A stretch of 53,131 bases of DNA from Sphingomonadales bacterium. Its GTDB lineage: Bacteria > Pseudomonadota > Alphaproteobacteria > Sphingomonadales > Sphingomonadaceae. The position numbers and the translations under genes are program-made. Under the pieces are notes generated by a model that saw only the letters and a list, made by a program, of their open reading frames with translations, was not told the DNA's origin and made no database searches. Shown here in pieces: positions 37,790 to 46,922 of the stretch; position 1 is the stretch's first letter, and every line of letters begins with the position of its first letter. Location: contig SBGG01000034.1 in assembly GCA_006226685.1 (NCBI GenBank), positions 1 to 53,131 on the forward strand, given 5' to 3'.

Positions 37790-39115
37790 TCACCCCCCGA
37801 AGATCAATCCGCCCAGCAGGCATAATATCACCAGCACCAACGGTATCGCGGCGGTCAGCCCGGCGCGCAACCCCGCCAGCGTCAGCACCAGGACTAGCTT
37901 CACCATATTGTTCGCCAGAACCGGCAGAGCCAATATGAAACCGAGCTTATCCGGCCCATAGCTTTCATGGGGGAGATTGGCCGCTGCAATGATCGCGGCA
38001 TCGACATCATAAAGGCCGGTAAAGCCGATAACGAAAGTCGCCCCCCAATCGCCGAACCGGTCGATAATCCAGTGCGACGCGACGATAATGACCGCGACCA
38101 GCACCGCAAAACCAACCGCAGGCCAGAAATCGAACGGATTCCGGGCGACCTTAAGCCCTTCGGCTTCCTCATCCCGGCTCGCACGAACCGCCGCGACCAG
38201 AGCATAGAGCCCAGCCACCAGCACCGCCGGGCCGATCCGTAAGGCAAATGCGCCAAGCGCCGAGGGGGCCACCACCGCGCACAGCACCAGTGTCCGCAGC
38301 GGCATCAAGGCCGTCGCCGCGGCGATACCGGCATTGAGTGTTGCCCGCCCGCCCGAACCCGAACGAAGATGCCGGGAGAGATCAAGCGTTACCGCAGTCG
38401 AACTATAGGTCGCACCGATCGCAGAAGCGACAATCGTGCCCCGTGCCTGACCAAAACGCTTGGACGCCCAGTAACCGGCAAAGGACAGACCGGTTACGAA
38501 CACCACCACCAGCCAGAGCATGCGCGGGTTCAATGCTTCATAAGGCCCCATTGCCCGATCGGGCAGCAGCGGCAGAACGACCAGCGTGATCGCGCCATAT
38601 TGGGCAACGGCCTTGATGTCCTGCGCGCTCAGCGTCCGCAACCACTGATGCAGTTCCTCACGCATCGACAGGATCAACGCCGTAGCCCCGCCCGCGATCA
38701 GCGCCTCTTTCCCGAAGCCGATGGCGGCAAGCAGCCCGAGCAACACCGTGAGAATACTAACCACTGCATTGGTGGCCGACACATCTTCATCCGGCTCCGC
38801 CAGCCGGGCGCGATGAGCAAGAATGATGGTGATGGATAACGCCGCCAGGCCGACAACCCCGAACCATGGTGACAAGGCCTTTGCCACCACCCCGCACAGA
38901 GCCCCCCCCAGCCCCAACAGGGAGAAGGTGCGGATTCCGGCAATCCGGCCGCCCGCATGCTCATCCCTGTATCGCCAGCCCCGTTCCAGCCCGATCAGCA
39001 GGCCGATCCCCGTGGCAAGCAGAAGGGAGAGCGCGGGGGTCAGCAGCGCGTCAATAGCTACGCCCCACGAGTACGCGTTCGACCGCCGCTTCTCCGGTAA
39101 AGATACAGACACCAT
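37790..39115 (-). CDS. MgtC/SapB and DUF4010 family membrane protein
   Basis: This roughly 440-residue integral membrane protein has an N-terminal MgtC/SapB-like part (LLATGIGLLIGLERGWRYRD, then RTFSLLGLGGALCGVVA) and a C-terminal DUF4010 part, with about eleven hydrophobic segments and the conserved IGATYSSTAVTLDLSR and GFTGLYDVDAAIIAAANL. Transport or magnesium-related roles have been proposed for relatives, but the function is not known. The start is unclear: family similarity begins at about 39055, where no ATG, GTG or TTG lies in frame; the nearest usual start is the ATG at 39115, inside proS. A non-standard ATT at 39055 overlapping the proS stop would give a cleaner N-terminus. Confidence 0.82.
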   Translation of the reverse strand: MVSVSLPEKRRSNAYSWGVAIDALLTPALSLLLATGIGLLIGLERGWRYRDEHAGGRIAGIRTFSLLGLGGALCGVVAKALSPWFGVVGLAALSITIILAHRARLAEPDEDVSATNAVVSILTVLLGLLAAIGFGKEALIAGGATALILSMREELHQWLRTLSAQDIKAVAQYGAITLVVLPLLPDRAMGPYEALNPRMLWLVVVFVTGLSFAGYWASKRFGQARGTIVASAIGATYSSTAVTLDLSRHLRSGSGGRATLNAGIAAATALMPLRTLVLCAVVAPSALGAFALRIGPAVLVAGLYALVAAVRASRDEEAEGLKVARNPFDFWPAVGFAVLVAVIIVASHWIIDRFGDWGATFVIGFTGLYDVDAAIIAAANLPHESYGPDKLGFILALPVLANNMVKLVLVLTLAGLRAGLTAAIPLVLVILCLLGGLIFGG

Positions 39116-40574
39116 CCACCGGCTCGGCATCCATTGGCGCATTGCGCAGCGTCAGCTTATGCGCCTTGAGCCACTCGACCACCTTGTCGAGCGCATCGCC
39201 GGTCGGACGTGCCCATTGCACCTCGACCCAGCCGGGCTTCTCGCCTTCGAAAGCCCCCGCCAGCGCGCCGATTTCGGTGACATCGCGGCGAATATTGGCG
39301 AGCAGCCGTTCCCGCGCTTCTGCATGAAGCCGGGTCTGAATTTCACCCAGCATCACCCCGACCGAAGCGACGAAATCGCCGCGCGGCATGATCGCGCTCG
39401 CCAGCTTGCCATTATCGTCATACAGGCCGTCGCGCCGCAGCACGGAGACGTTGCCGCCCGCGACATCGCGCCCGCCCACCTCGACGATGATCGGCGCGCC
39501 CTTCTTCACCCAGCCCCAGCGCTTGGTTGCGGCCTTGATCGGCTTCTTGTCGAACAACACGCGCAAAGGCTCACGGAATATATCGACCGCACCCAGATCC
39601 CGCGCCAGTTCCTCGCAATAGGCGAGAACTTCGGCGTCCTCCGGCTTGTCGCGCAACATCGGCACGATGATGACCTGATGCGGCGCGATCTGCGGCGGGC
39701 AACGCAGCCCGTCATCATCGCCATGCACCATGATGACCCCGCCGATCATACGGGTGGACACGCCCCAGCTCGTCGTATGGCAAAGCTGCTGCGTGCCTTC
39801 CTGATCCTGATACCGGATCCCCGCCGCTTCGGCGAAACCGGTGCCGAGATAATGCGAGGTGCCCGCCTGCAACGCCTTGCCGTCCTGCATCATCGCCTCG
39901 ATGCTGTAGGTCGCGACCGCGCCGGGGAAACGCTCATTTTCCGGCTTTTCACCCGCCACCACCGGCATCGCCAGCACATCCTCGGCGAAGCTGCGATACA
40001 TTTCGAGCGCGCGCAGCGTTTCCGCCATCGCGTCGTCGCGGGTCGCATGGGCGGTGTGCCCTTCCTGCCAGAGAAATTCGCTGGTGCGCAGGAACATGCG
40101 GGTCCGCATTTCCCAGCGCACGACATTGGCCCACTGGTTGGTGAGCAGCGGCAGATCACGCCAGCTCTGCACCCAGCGGCTCATCGCCTTGCCGATCACC
40201 GTTTCGGAAGTCGGACGGACGACCAGCGGCTCCTCGAGCTTGCTGTCGGGGTCGGGCTGAAGCGTGCCGTCAATGGCCTTCAGCCGATGATGGGTAACGA
40301 CCGCCATTTCCTTGGCGAAACCGTCGACATGATCGGCCTCTTCCGCGAAGAAAGAGAGCGGGATGAACAACGGGAAATAACAATTTTCGACGCCCGCCGC
40401 CTTGATGCGCGCATCCATCAGCTTCTGGATGCGTTCCCAGATGCCATAGCCCCAGGGACGGATGACCATACACCCGCGCACACCCGATTCCTCGGCCATG
40501 TCGGCTTCCGCGATCACTTCCTGATACCAGGCGGCGAAATCCTGTTCACGGGTGGTGGCGAGCGCGTGTTTCAC
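39051..40574 (-). CDS. proS: Prolyl-tRNA synthetase (archaeal/eukaryotic-type ProS)
   Basis: ProRS charges tRNA-Pro. The 507-residue protein is the short form without the bacterial editing insertion, the type shared by archaea, eukaryotes and some bacteria. Class II motifs are visible: GCMVIRPWGYGIWERI (motif 1 region), VVRPTSETVIGKAM, LLTNQWANVVRWEMRTR with motif 2 and FLWQEGHTAHAT; the anticodon-binding domain contains QIAPHQVIIVPML and the C-terminal zinc-like domain ends VLVGRSY. The start is GTG at 40574 with GGAGA upstream; 24 further upstream codons are open but dissimilar. The MgtC-type gene overlaps its 3' end. Confidence 0.95.
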   Translation of the reverse strand: MKHALATTREQDFAAWYQEVIAEADMAEESGVRGCMVIRPWGYGIWERIQKLMDARIKAAGVENCYFPLFIPLSFFAEEADHVDGFAKEMAVVTHHRLKAIDGTLQPDPDSKLEEPLVVRPTSETVIGKAMSRWVQSWRDLPLLTNQWANVVRWEMRTRMFLRTSEFLWQEGHTAHATRDDAMAETLRALEMYRSFAEDVLAMPVVAGEKPENERFPGAVATYSIEAMMQDGKALQAGTSHYLGTGFAEAAGIRYQDQEGTQQLCHTTSWGVSTRMIGGVIMVHGDDDGLRCPPQIAPHQVIIVPMLRDKPEDAEVLAYCEELARDLGAVDIFREPLRVLFDKKPIKAATKRWGWVKKGAPIIVEVGGRDVAGGNVSVLRRDGLYDDNGKLASAIMPRGDFVASVGVMLGEIQTRLHAEARERLLANIRRDVTEIGALAGAFEGEKPGWVEVQWARPTGDALDKVVEWLKAHKLTLRNAPMDAEPVDGVCIFTGEAAVERVLVGRSY

Positions 40575-40719
40575 TGTGTCTCCGGTCTGCAAATAGGCGG
40601 GGTAGGAACCCCGCCCATAAGCAAGACAGACGCCCAAGTCGAGCATGAGATAGCCGGGCGGGAAAAGAGCGAACCATCCATATCCATGGTCCTGCGCAGC
40701 GACGGCAATGAAAGAAGGG

Positions 40720-41280
40720 TCAGCTCAGCTTGTCGATCTTCGCATTGAGCGCCGCAAGCTGGGCCTTTAACTGCGATATTTCGCCATCCTTGTCGCCCGC
40801 TTCGCCATCCATACCATCATGCGGCGCGGTTCCGGGAGAAAAGGCGCTGGTCGCGGCCTCGAACATTTCCATGTTGCGCTTTGCCATTTCGGCAAAGGGA
40901 CCGCTGGTGAACGCCCCCTTCATCGCTTCCTGAAACTGCTGCTGGTTCTTGCGGAACGCCTCCATCGAGGCCTCCAGATATTGCGGCACCATCGACTGCA
41001 TCGAATCGCCGTACATCGAAATAAGCTGGCGCAGGAAAGTCACGGGCAGCATATTCGGCCCGCGCTGTTCCTCTTCCATGATGATCTGGGTCAGCACATT
41101 ATGCGTGATGTCCTCGTTGGTCTTTGCATCGACCACGACAAAATCACGTCCCTCGCGCGTCATCTGGGACAAAAGTTCCAATGTAATGTAACTGGAGGTT
41201 TCTGTATTATAGAGCCGCCGGTTAGCATATTTCTTGATGATGATCGGCGACGATTCGCCGGAACCTTTTTTTTGCGCCAT
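40720..41280 (-). CDS. phaR: Polyhydroxyalkanoate synthesis repressor PhaR
   Basis: PhaR is a DNA-binding protein that also binds PHA granules and represses phasin and other PHA genes until polymer is present. The 186-residue protein has the PHB accumulation regulator DNA-binding domain at the N-terminus (IIIKKYANRRLYNTETSSYI, then DFVVVDAKTNEDITHNVLTQ), a following LPVTFLRQLISMYGDSMQSM block, and a C-terminal amphipathic helix (ISQLKAQLAALNAKIDKLS) likely to form a coiled coil. The ATG at 41280 overlaps the ATG of the divergent PHA-synthase-like gene within CATG. This is the natural family start; the open frame further upstream is antisense to that gene. Confidence 0.93.
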   Translation of the reverse strand: MAQKKGSGESSPIIIKKYANRRLYNTETSSYITLELLSQMTREGRDFVVVDAKTNEDITHNVLTQIIMEEEQRGPNMLPVTFLRQLISMYGDSMQSMVPQYLEASMEAFRKNQQQFQEAMKGAFTSGPFAEMAKRNMEMFEAATSAFSPGTAPHDGMDGEAGDKDGEISQLKAQLAALNAKIDKLS

Positions 41281-42394
41281 GCCTGAAACCGCTCCTGAAC
41301 ATTTGCGGCAGAAGATAGCATCAAATCTTCCTGCACCGCAACACGGACCACGGCCATTGCCGTTATTTCTCGCGCATTTATGGCGGGAAACGGAGAATGA
41401 CGCCAATTTGAGACAGGCCGCGCTCGCCGGGCTGCGCAAATATCAATGGGCGAAACGTCCCGATTTTACGCGGCCGCACGCTGTTCAGGCCCGCGCGGGC
41501 AACGCGACTTTGTTGCGGCTGGCTTCATCCGATGCTGCGCACAAAAAGGCGCAACGGCAACCGGCAGCCATCCTCATCCCCTCGCTGGTCAACTCGCACG
41601 TCATCCTCGACCTGTCGGACAGCATGTCGCTTGTCGGACACCTCGCCCGATCAGGCTTCACCCCCTACCTCGTCAACTGGGGAATGCCTGCGCCGGAAGA
41701 TTCCCGGCTCGACCTCGCCGGTCATATCGAGCAGCGCCTCGTGCCGATGATCCGGTCGATCGAAGGGCCAGTGACGCTGGTCGGATATTGCCTTGGGGGA
41801 ACGATCGCGCTGGGCGCGGCGGAACTGGTGAACCCCGCCGCGGTCGCGACCATCGCCGCCCCCTGGCGATTCGACCTTTATCCGCCGGAAGAACGCGAGA
41901 GAATAGCTGCCCTGTGGGATCAGTCGAAACCTCTGTGCGAACGGCTCGGTTTCGTGCCGATGGAGGTGCTGCAAAACGGCTTCTGGTCACTCGACCCGGC
42001 CCGTACCATCCGCAAATACGCCGCCTTTGCCGATATGGCCGAAGGAAGCGATGCCGAACGCGCCTTCCTTGCGGTCGAGGACTGGGCCAATGAAGGCTCT
42101 CCGCTGACCTTCGGCGCCGGACGCGACCTGTTCGACCGGCTCTATGCCGGAAATGCCAGCGGCAACGGAGAATGGGCGGTTGGCGGCAAACCCGTGCGGC
42201 CCGACGCCCTCTCCTGCCCGACCCTTGCCATCCAGTCATCGACCGACCGGATCGTGCCCGCAGACGCGGCCCCGCCGTTGAAGCAGCGGATCGACAGCCC
42301 CCTTGGCCATGTCGGCATGATCGTCAGCCGCAAAGCCCCTGATCAAATCTGGGAACCCTTGTCGGATTGGCTGTCCAATTCCGCCGGATGGTGA
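41279..42394 (+). CDS. Alpha/beta hydrolase related to PHA synthase (PhaC-like)
   Basis: This 371-residue protein has the alpha/beta hydrolase fold of polyhydroxyalkanoate synthases. The nucleophile elbow is [14 protein letters not shown], with Cys in place of the lipase Ser as in PhaC; other PhaC-like segments are [36 protein letters not shown] and [16 protein letters not shown], which holds the catalytic Asp, with the His in GHVGMIVS near the C-terminus. It is shorter than class I synthase (about 590) and near class III PhaC length, but no phaE lies nearby, so it may be a depolymerase-like or non-polymerising relative. It is divergent from phaR and followed after 44 bp by a thiolase. A TTG eight codons in (41303) is an alternative start. 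Confidence 0.75.
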   Translation: MPETAPEHLRQKIASNLPAPQHGPRPLPLFLAHLWRETENDANLRQAALAGLRKYQWAKRPDFTRPHAVQARAGNATLLRLASSDAAHKKAQRQPAAILIPSLVNSHVILDLSDSMSLVGHLARSGFTPYLVNWGMPAPEDSRLDLAGHIEQRLVPMIRSIEGPVTLVGYCLGGTIALGAAELVNPAAVATIAAPWRFDLYPPEERERIAALWDQSKPLCERLGFVPMEVLQNGFWSLDPARTIRKYAAFADMAEGSDAERAFLAVEDWANEGSPLTFGAGRDLFDRLYAGNASGNGEWAVGGKPVRPDALSCPTLAIQSSTDRIVPADAAPPLKQRIDSPLGHVGMIVSRKAPDQIWEPLSDWLSNSAGW

Positions 42395-42438
42395 TAAGGC
42401 CGCCAGAGCAACAAAACGGTGTATATTCAGGAGCAACC

Positions 42439-43611
42439 ATGTCCAACATCGTCATTACCGCAGCCAAGCGCACCCCCGTTGGCAGCTTTCTCGGTGCTTA
42501 TGCCAACACACCCGCCCATGAATTGGGCCGCATTGCGATAGAGGCCGCGCTGGCGCAGGCCACTCTCTCCCCCGAGGATGTAAACGAAGTCATTTTCGGC
42601 CAGGTGCTGACCAGCGGACAAGGCCAGAACCCAACCCGTCAGGCGGCGGTCAATGCGGGCATTCCGGTCGATCGCACCGCCCTGACCATCAATCAGGTCT
42701 GCGGCTCGGGCCTGCGCTCGGTCGCGCTTGCCGCGCAGGCAATCGCCAATGGTGACGCCGCGATCATGATCGCGGGCGGCCAGGAAAACATGTCCATGTC
42801 CCCTCATGCGCAGAATCTGCGCGGCGGCATCAAAATGGGCAATGCCAGCCTTGCCGACACGATGATCATCGACGGCCTCACCGATGCCTTTAACGGCTAT
42901 CATATGGGCATCACCGCCGAAAATCTGGCCGAAAAATATCAGATCACCCGCGAGGAACAGGATCTTTTCGCGGTGGCCAGCCAGAACAAGGCCGAGGCCG
43001 CCCGCGCTTCCGGTCGTTTTGCCGACGAAATCGTGCCGGTCACGATCAAGGGCCGCAAAGGCGACACCATCGTCGATCAGGATGAATATATCCGCGCCGG
43101 CGCCACCATCGAGGCGATGCAGAGCCTCCGGCCCGCGTTCAAGAAGGACGGCACCGTCACCGCCGGCAACGCCAGCGGCATCAATGACGGCGCGGTTGCG
43201 ATCGTGCTGATGACTGAGGACGAGGCCGCCCGGCGCGGCGCCACCGTGCTCGGTCGCATTGCCTCCTGGGCGACCCGTGGTGTCGATCCCTCGATCATGG
43301 GCATCGGTCCAGCCCCGGCCAGCCGCGCGGCGCTGGAAATGGCGGGCTGGTCCATCTCCGACCTCGACCTGATCGAAGCCAATGAAGCCTTTGCTGCACA
43401 GGCCATCGCGGTGAACAAGGAACTGGGCTGGGATACCTCCAAGATCAACGTCAATGGCGGCGCGATCGCTATCGGCCACCCGATCGGCGCCAGTGGCGCC
43501 CGTATTCTGACCACGCTGCTCTACGAAATGGGCAAGCGCGATGCGAAGAAGGGTCTCGCCACCCTGTGCATCGGCGGCGGCATGGGCATCGCCATGTGCA
43601 TTGAGCGCTAA
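42439..43611 (+). CDS. phaA: Acetyl-CoA C-acetyltransferase (beta-ketothiolase)
   Basis: This thiolase condenses two acetyl-CoA to acetoacetyl-CoA, the first step of PHB synthesis, or runs in reverse in degradation. The 390-residue protein has the acyl-enzyme Cys in [17 protein letters not shown] (about 88), the His of [19 protein letters not shown] and the C-terminal Cys/Gly motif [15 protein letters not shown]. Residues [14 protein letters not shown] fit biosynthetic thiolases. AGGAG lies six to seven bases before the ATG at 42439. The position next to phaR and a PhaC-like gene suggests a PHA role; the symbol phaA (also atoB) is given on that basis. Confidence 0.9.
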   Translation: MSNIVITAAKRTPVGSFLGAYANTPAHELGRIAIEAALAQATLSPEDVNEVIFGQVLTSGQGQNPTRQAAVNAGIPVDRTALTINQVCGSGLRSVALAAQAIANGDAAIMIAGGQENMSMSPHAQNLRGGIKMGNASLADTMIIDGLTDAFNGYHMGITAENLAEKYQITREEQDLFAVASQNKAEAARASGRFADEIVPVTIKGRKGDTIVDQDEYIRAGATIEAMQSLRPAFKKDGTVTAGNASGINDGAVAIVLMTEDEAARRGATVLGRIASWATRGVDPSIMGIGPAPASRAALEMAGWSISDLDLIEANEAFAAQAIAVNKELGWDTSKINVNGGAIAIGHPIGASGARILTTLLYEMGKRDAKKGLATLCIGGGMGIAMCIER

Positions 43612-43718
43612 AATATTTCCGGGTCCGGCAGATATATCAGCCGACTCGAAAACGCGGTAAACAGGGGCCTGAACCACGACCTGACCTGAACGGATATGGT
43701 CCAGGCTTCTCGCTCCGC

Positions 43719-43753
43719 AAAAAAGCCGCCGGAACAACCCGGCGGCTTTTTTT
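43719..43753 (+). terminator. Intrinsic terminator after the thiolase gene
   Basis: GCCGCCGG (43725-43732) and CCGGCGGC (43739-43746) form an 8-bp GC stem around six bases, flanked by A6 and T7 runs, so it may also work from the opposite strand. Confidence 0.93.
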
Positions 43754-43810
43754 ATGATCCGTAAAACGGCATCCCAATGCTATGTTGTTGGCCTGTGGAA
43801 CGCCTAATTC

Positions 43811-44333
43811 TAGAGTTTGATGACATTACGCTGCACCATATCCTGAGTTTCTGAGGTAGTTGGCGCATTCGTGGGGCGGGAAGGCATCGAGCAGAGAACC
43901 GATGCGCTGCCATGTTGCTTCGACGGATCGTTCAGCAGCCTTTCGCAGAAGATGTTTGAGTTTGGCAAAGACCTGTTCGATCGGGTTTAGGTCCGGGCTG
44001 TAGGGCGGCAGGAACAGCAGTCTTGCGTCTCTTGCCCGGATCGCGGTCCGGACGGCCGGGCGTTTGTGGCCACCAACCTTGCCCGGAGCCGCGCTACCCG
44101 ATGCCCGGTAACGCTGCGACCAGCGCACAACCGTCGCCGCGCTGATGCTCAAAGCCGACGCCACCGTGCGAACACTCTCGCCAGCCCCAATCCGCGCAAT
44201 CGCGCGATCCCGTAAGTCCAGCAAATATGGTCTGGTCATCGCCGCCGGCCTCCAAACCCGGCCAGCAGATTGAAGCAGAAAAGCACCAACTTGTGAATCT
44301 CAAATCGATTCACTCAATTGTCATCCCGCTCTA
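43811..44333 (-). mobile_element. Internally deleted IS630-family element
   Basis: A 523-bp element has imperfect terminal inverted repeats: TAGAGTTTGATGACATT at 43811-43827 and, on the other strand from 44333, TAGAGCGGGATGACAATT. Both ends begin at TA, the target dinucleotide of IS630/Tc1 elements. It holds one truncated transposase frame. A full-length IS630 element is about 1.1 kb, so roughly half is missing. It is now non-autonomous and could at most be moved in trans. Confidence 0.82.
43826..44239 (-). pseudogene. IS630-family transposase with in-frame internal deletion
   Basis: The 137-codon frame joins the N-terminal helix-turn-helix part of an IS630 transposase (LLDLRDRAIARIGAGESVRT and ATVVRWSQRYRASGS, residues 5-48) directly to its C-terminal part (RLLFLPPYSPDLNPIEQVFA, then ECANYLRNSGYG). 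The join lies near residues 60-62 (about nt 44055). Some 170 residues of the DDE domain, with the first two catalytic Asp, are gone, while the final Glu in NPIEQVF remains. The product cannot catalyse transposition but keeps the DNA-binding head, so it could in principle bind the element ends. The deletion preserves the reading frame. Confidence 0.85.
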
Positions 44334-44411
44334 AGCGAGCGGCATCGGACGCAGTGACGATCCTGTTGATAACGCCAGCGCCGACCGGAAAGCATCAACC
44401 GGTCGGGTCGG

Positions 44412-45305
44412 TTATCGCATCGCGCGATCGCGCATCATCCCTTCCTGTGCCACGCTGGCGACCAGATTGCCCGCGCGGTCGAATATCCGCCCCAACCCCA
44501 GCCCGCGGGCACCTCCTGCCCATGGACCGTCAATGGTATAGAGCAGCCAGTCATCGATCCGCATGTCCCGGTGAAACCACAGGCTGTGGTCGAGGCTGGC
44601 GGCCTGAACATCAAAATGGCCATGCGGGCGCGTCGCCGTGCCGATAAGCGCGAAATCGCTGGCATAAGCGACCAGCGCTCGCTGCATCCATTGCGGCTGT
44701 TCGACCGGCGCAACGGCACGGAACCAGACATCGACATGCGCCTCCTCCGGTCCCTGCTGGAAGAAGGGAGGCACGCCAACACTGCGCACCTCGATCGGCG
44801 CAGGGCGCAGCAAGAACAGCGGCACCTTACCGGGCGCGCCCCCTGCCCGCCGCGCGACATAATCGCGCAGATTCTCGAGCCCCTCAGGCGGCGGAACATC
44901 GGGCATGGGCGGCTGATGAAAATGCCCCTTCTCCTCCACATGAAAGGATGCGGCCAGATTGAAGATCACCTTGCCCTGCTGCGTCGCAATCACCCTGCGG
45001 TTGGAAATGCTGCGGCCGTCGAAATCGGCCTCGACGCGATAATCGATCTCATGATCCTCGCTGCCACCACGCAAAAAATAGGCATGAAGCGAGTGAACCG
45101 GTCGATCGGGGGCGACGCTCTTGGAGGCGGCCGCCAGAGCCTGCGCCACTACCTGCCCACCATAGACCCGCCCAATCCCGCCGCGCTTACGACGGCCGCG
45201 GAACAGTCCCTCTGCGATCTGCTCTACATCGATCAGCGCGACGAGCTCATCCACCAATTCCTGCCTGGTCAACCGGACCTCGTCGGCTCCGCTCTGCTCA
45301 TCCAT
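44412..45305 (-). CDS. tesB: Acyl-CoA thioesterase II (TesB)
   Basis: TesB hydrolyses medium- and long-chain acyl-CoA to free acids and CoA. The 297-residue protein has two fused hotdog domains: the first with GRVYGGQVVAQALAAASKSV and PVHSLHAYFLRGGSEDHEI, and the second with QAASLDHSLWFHRDMRIDDW containing the catalytic Asp region and a Gln/Thr network expected near DFALIG. Length is near the E. coli 286. The ATG at 45305 lies eight bases inside the end of the upstream serine hydrolase gene, so the two form an operon. Confidence 0.93.
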   Translation of the reverse strand: MDEQSGADEVRLTRQELVDELVALIDVEQIAEGLFRGRRKRGGIGRVYGGQVVAQALAAASKSVAPDRPVHSLHAYFLRGGSEDHEIDYRVEADFDGRSISNRRVIATQQGKVIFNLAASFHVEEKGHFHQPPMPDVPPPEGLENLRDYVARRAGGAPGKVPLFLLRPAPIEVRSVGVPPFFQQGPEEAHVDVWFRAVAPVEQPQWMQRALVAYASDFALIGTATRPHGHFDVQAASLDHSLWFHRDMRIDDWLLYTIDGPWAGGARGLGLGRIFDRAGNLVASVAQEGMMRDRAMR

Positions 45306-46539
45306 TGCCGTCCTCCCGCATGATCTCCTCCACACCCCGGCGGAAATCCTCGCGCAGCCGCGTCGTATCGGGGGGCATGAGCTGGGTCATGACGATACCG
45401 ATCACGCGACGCACCGGATCAAGGAAAAAGCCGGTGGAAAGCAGCCCACCCCAAAACCACGTCCCCTTGCTGCCGGGAATCTCGGCCCGTGCAGGATCGA
45501 GCAAAACCGCACCGCCCAGCCCCATGCCGACCCCCTCCGGCGCGGTTTCGGAAACAGGGGAAGCCCCTTCCGCCACCAGATCGCCGCCGGATGGCAACTG
45601 GTTGGTCATCATACGGGTAACACTCTCCTGCGACAGGATACGCCGCCCCTCGAACACACCACCTTCCATCAACATGGAAAGAAAGCGATGATAATCGCGT
45701 GCGCTGGACACCAGCCCGCCGCCACCCGACCAGCTTTTCTGCGGCATGCGCCAGCGGCTATGCCCGCCCCGGTCATATAGCGTCGGCGCGGCGCCGGGGC
45801 GCTCCACCATCCACGCATCGGTCAGCCGATCGATCCGGTCCGGCGGAACCATGAAGAAGCTGTCCACCATACCGAGTGGCGCGAATATCGCCTGATCGAG
45901 AAAATGGTCGAGCGACATGCCCGAAACCCGTTCGATCACGATTCCCAGCAAATCGACAGAGGCCGAATAATGGAACCGCTCGCCGGGCCGGTACAACAAT
46001 GGCGCTTCGGCCAGTGCCGCCGCATAGTCATCGCTGTTGCGTCGCTGATGAAAGCTATCGAGATAATGCTCGGCATAGAAACGATCGAGCGCCGTTGCGC
46101 CATGGATGGAATAGGTCAGGCCCGCCGTATGACGCATCAGGTCGAGAATCGTCATGGCGCCATCACAGGGAATGGTGATGAGCTTGCCTTCCTCATCCAC
46201 CTCGCCCGTCCACAGCCTCTGTCGCGAAAATTCCGGCATGGGCTCAGCCACCGGCATGTCGAGAGCGAGTCGCCCTTCCTCCACCAGCACCAGCGCCGCC
46301 GCAATCACGATGGGCTTCGACATGGAAGCGAGTCGGTAAAGCGCGCTCCCCTGAAGCGAGCCCCCGTCGGCACAGGCCTGCCCCTGACAATGGTCGAGTA
46401 TGACTTCTCCATCGACGGAAAGCAGGAGTTGCAGATGCGGCAATGGCCCATTGGTAACATAAGTGTCACAGACACGGTCTACTAGCGCTTCAAGCCGCGC
46501 GATCCGGGACTTTTGGTCATTCCTCATCGCCCATGACAT
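45298..46539 (-). CDS. Serine beta-lactamase-fold hydrolase (class C/esterase-like)
   Basis: This 413-residue protein belongs to the beta-lactamase-related serine hydrolases (PBP-like fold). The nucleophile motif SMSK lies at 72-75 and the Tyr motif YSAS at 191-194. The third motif is not obvious as KTG; GSKGTWFWGG near residue 355 is the likely equivalent. No signal peptide is present, so it is cytoplasmic and more likely an esterase or peptidase of the EstB type than an antibiotic-resistance enzyme. It overlaps tesB by eight bases. An ATG four codons in is an alternative start. Confidence 0.85.
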   Translation of the reverse strand: MSWAMRNDQKSRIARLEALVDRVCDTYVTNGPLPHLQLLLSVDGEVILDHCQGQACADGGSLQGSALYRLASMSKPIVIAAALVLVEEGRLALDMPVAEPMPEFSRQRLWTGEVDEEGKLITIPCDGAMTILDLMRHTAGLTYSIHGATALDRFYAEHYLDSFHQRRNSDDYAAALAEAPLLYRPGERFHYSASVDLLGIVIERVSGMSLDHFLDQAIFAPLGMVDSFFMVPPDRIDRLTDAWMVERPGAAPTLYDRGGHSRWRMPQKSWSGGGGLVSSARDYHRFLSMLMEGGVFEGRRILSQESVTRMMTNQLPSGGDLVAEGASPVSETAPEGVGMGLGGAVLLDPARAEIPGSKGTWFWGGLLSTGFFLDPVRRVIGIVMTQLMPPDTTRLREDFRRGVEEIMREDGNG

Positions 46540-46713
46540 GGCTTACCCTCCCCCTCTCCGCAATCGCTTAATCCTGGCAAGGATTGCATTTTCTGCATTT
46601 GCTACGTCCGATTTTGCGTTTGTCGCTAGTCGGTACTGCGCACATATGCCCGCCAACAATAGAAATTAGGGACAAAAGAGGAGCTCTAGAAGGCGTTCAC
46701 AGGAGCTAAAGCA

Positions 46714-46806
46714 ATGACCAACATCTCGGAGATCGGCTTTACCGTCTTTGCCGGTATCGTCTCCCTTGGTGCGCCAGCTATGGCGTACCTCAGCCTTTTC
46801 GGCTGA
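46714..46806 (+). CDS. Predicted 30-residue membrane microprotein
   Basis: A short frame reads MTNISEIGFTVFAGIVSLGA then PAMAYLSLFG and stops with TGA. It has an AGGAG ribosome-binding site eight bases upstream of the ATG, a single hydrophobic helix (about residues 8-28) and a strong intrinsic terminator 44 bases after the stop. It sits alone in a 383-bp gap between a serine hydrolase and an EVE-domain gene that point away from or into it. I do not recognise a family. The combination of ribosome-binding site, membrane helix and dedicated terminator suggests a real small gene; ribosome profiling or conservation of the frame would be needed for proof. Confidence 0.6.
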   Translation: MTNISEIGFTVFAGIVSLGAPAMAYLSLFG

Positions 46807-46849
46807 ATTAACGAATATTTGACGTACACCCCTCTCAAGACGAACTTAC

Positions 46850-46890
46850 AACCCTTGTTGTTCCACGCGGGATCAACAAGGGTTTCTTTT
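46850..46890 (+). terminator. Intrinsic terminator after the 30-residue ORF
   Basis: AACCCTTGTTG (46850-46860) pairs with CAACAAGGGTT (46874-46884) around a 13-base loop and is followed by TCTTTTTC. The perfect 11-bp stem and T-tract are in plus-strand orientation only. Confidence 0.9.
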
Positions 46891-46922
46891 TCCTTGAGTT
46901 TCTCTTTGCGCAATCTCAGGTT

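Noticed and set aside
38823..40748. Plus-strand open frame of 641 codons over proS
   Set aside because: Antisense to proS; composition-driven.
45298..46539. An antibiotic-resistance beta-lactamase
   Set aside because: There is no signal peptide and the third active-site motif is atypical; an esterase-type relative is more likely.
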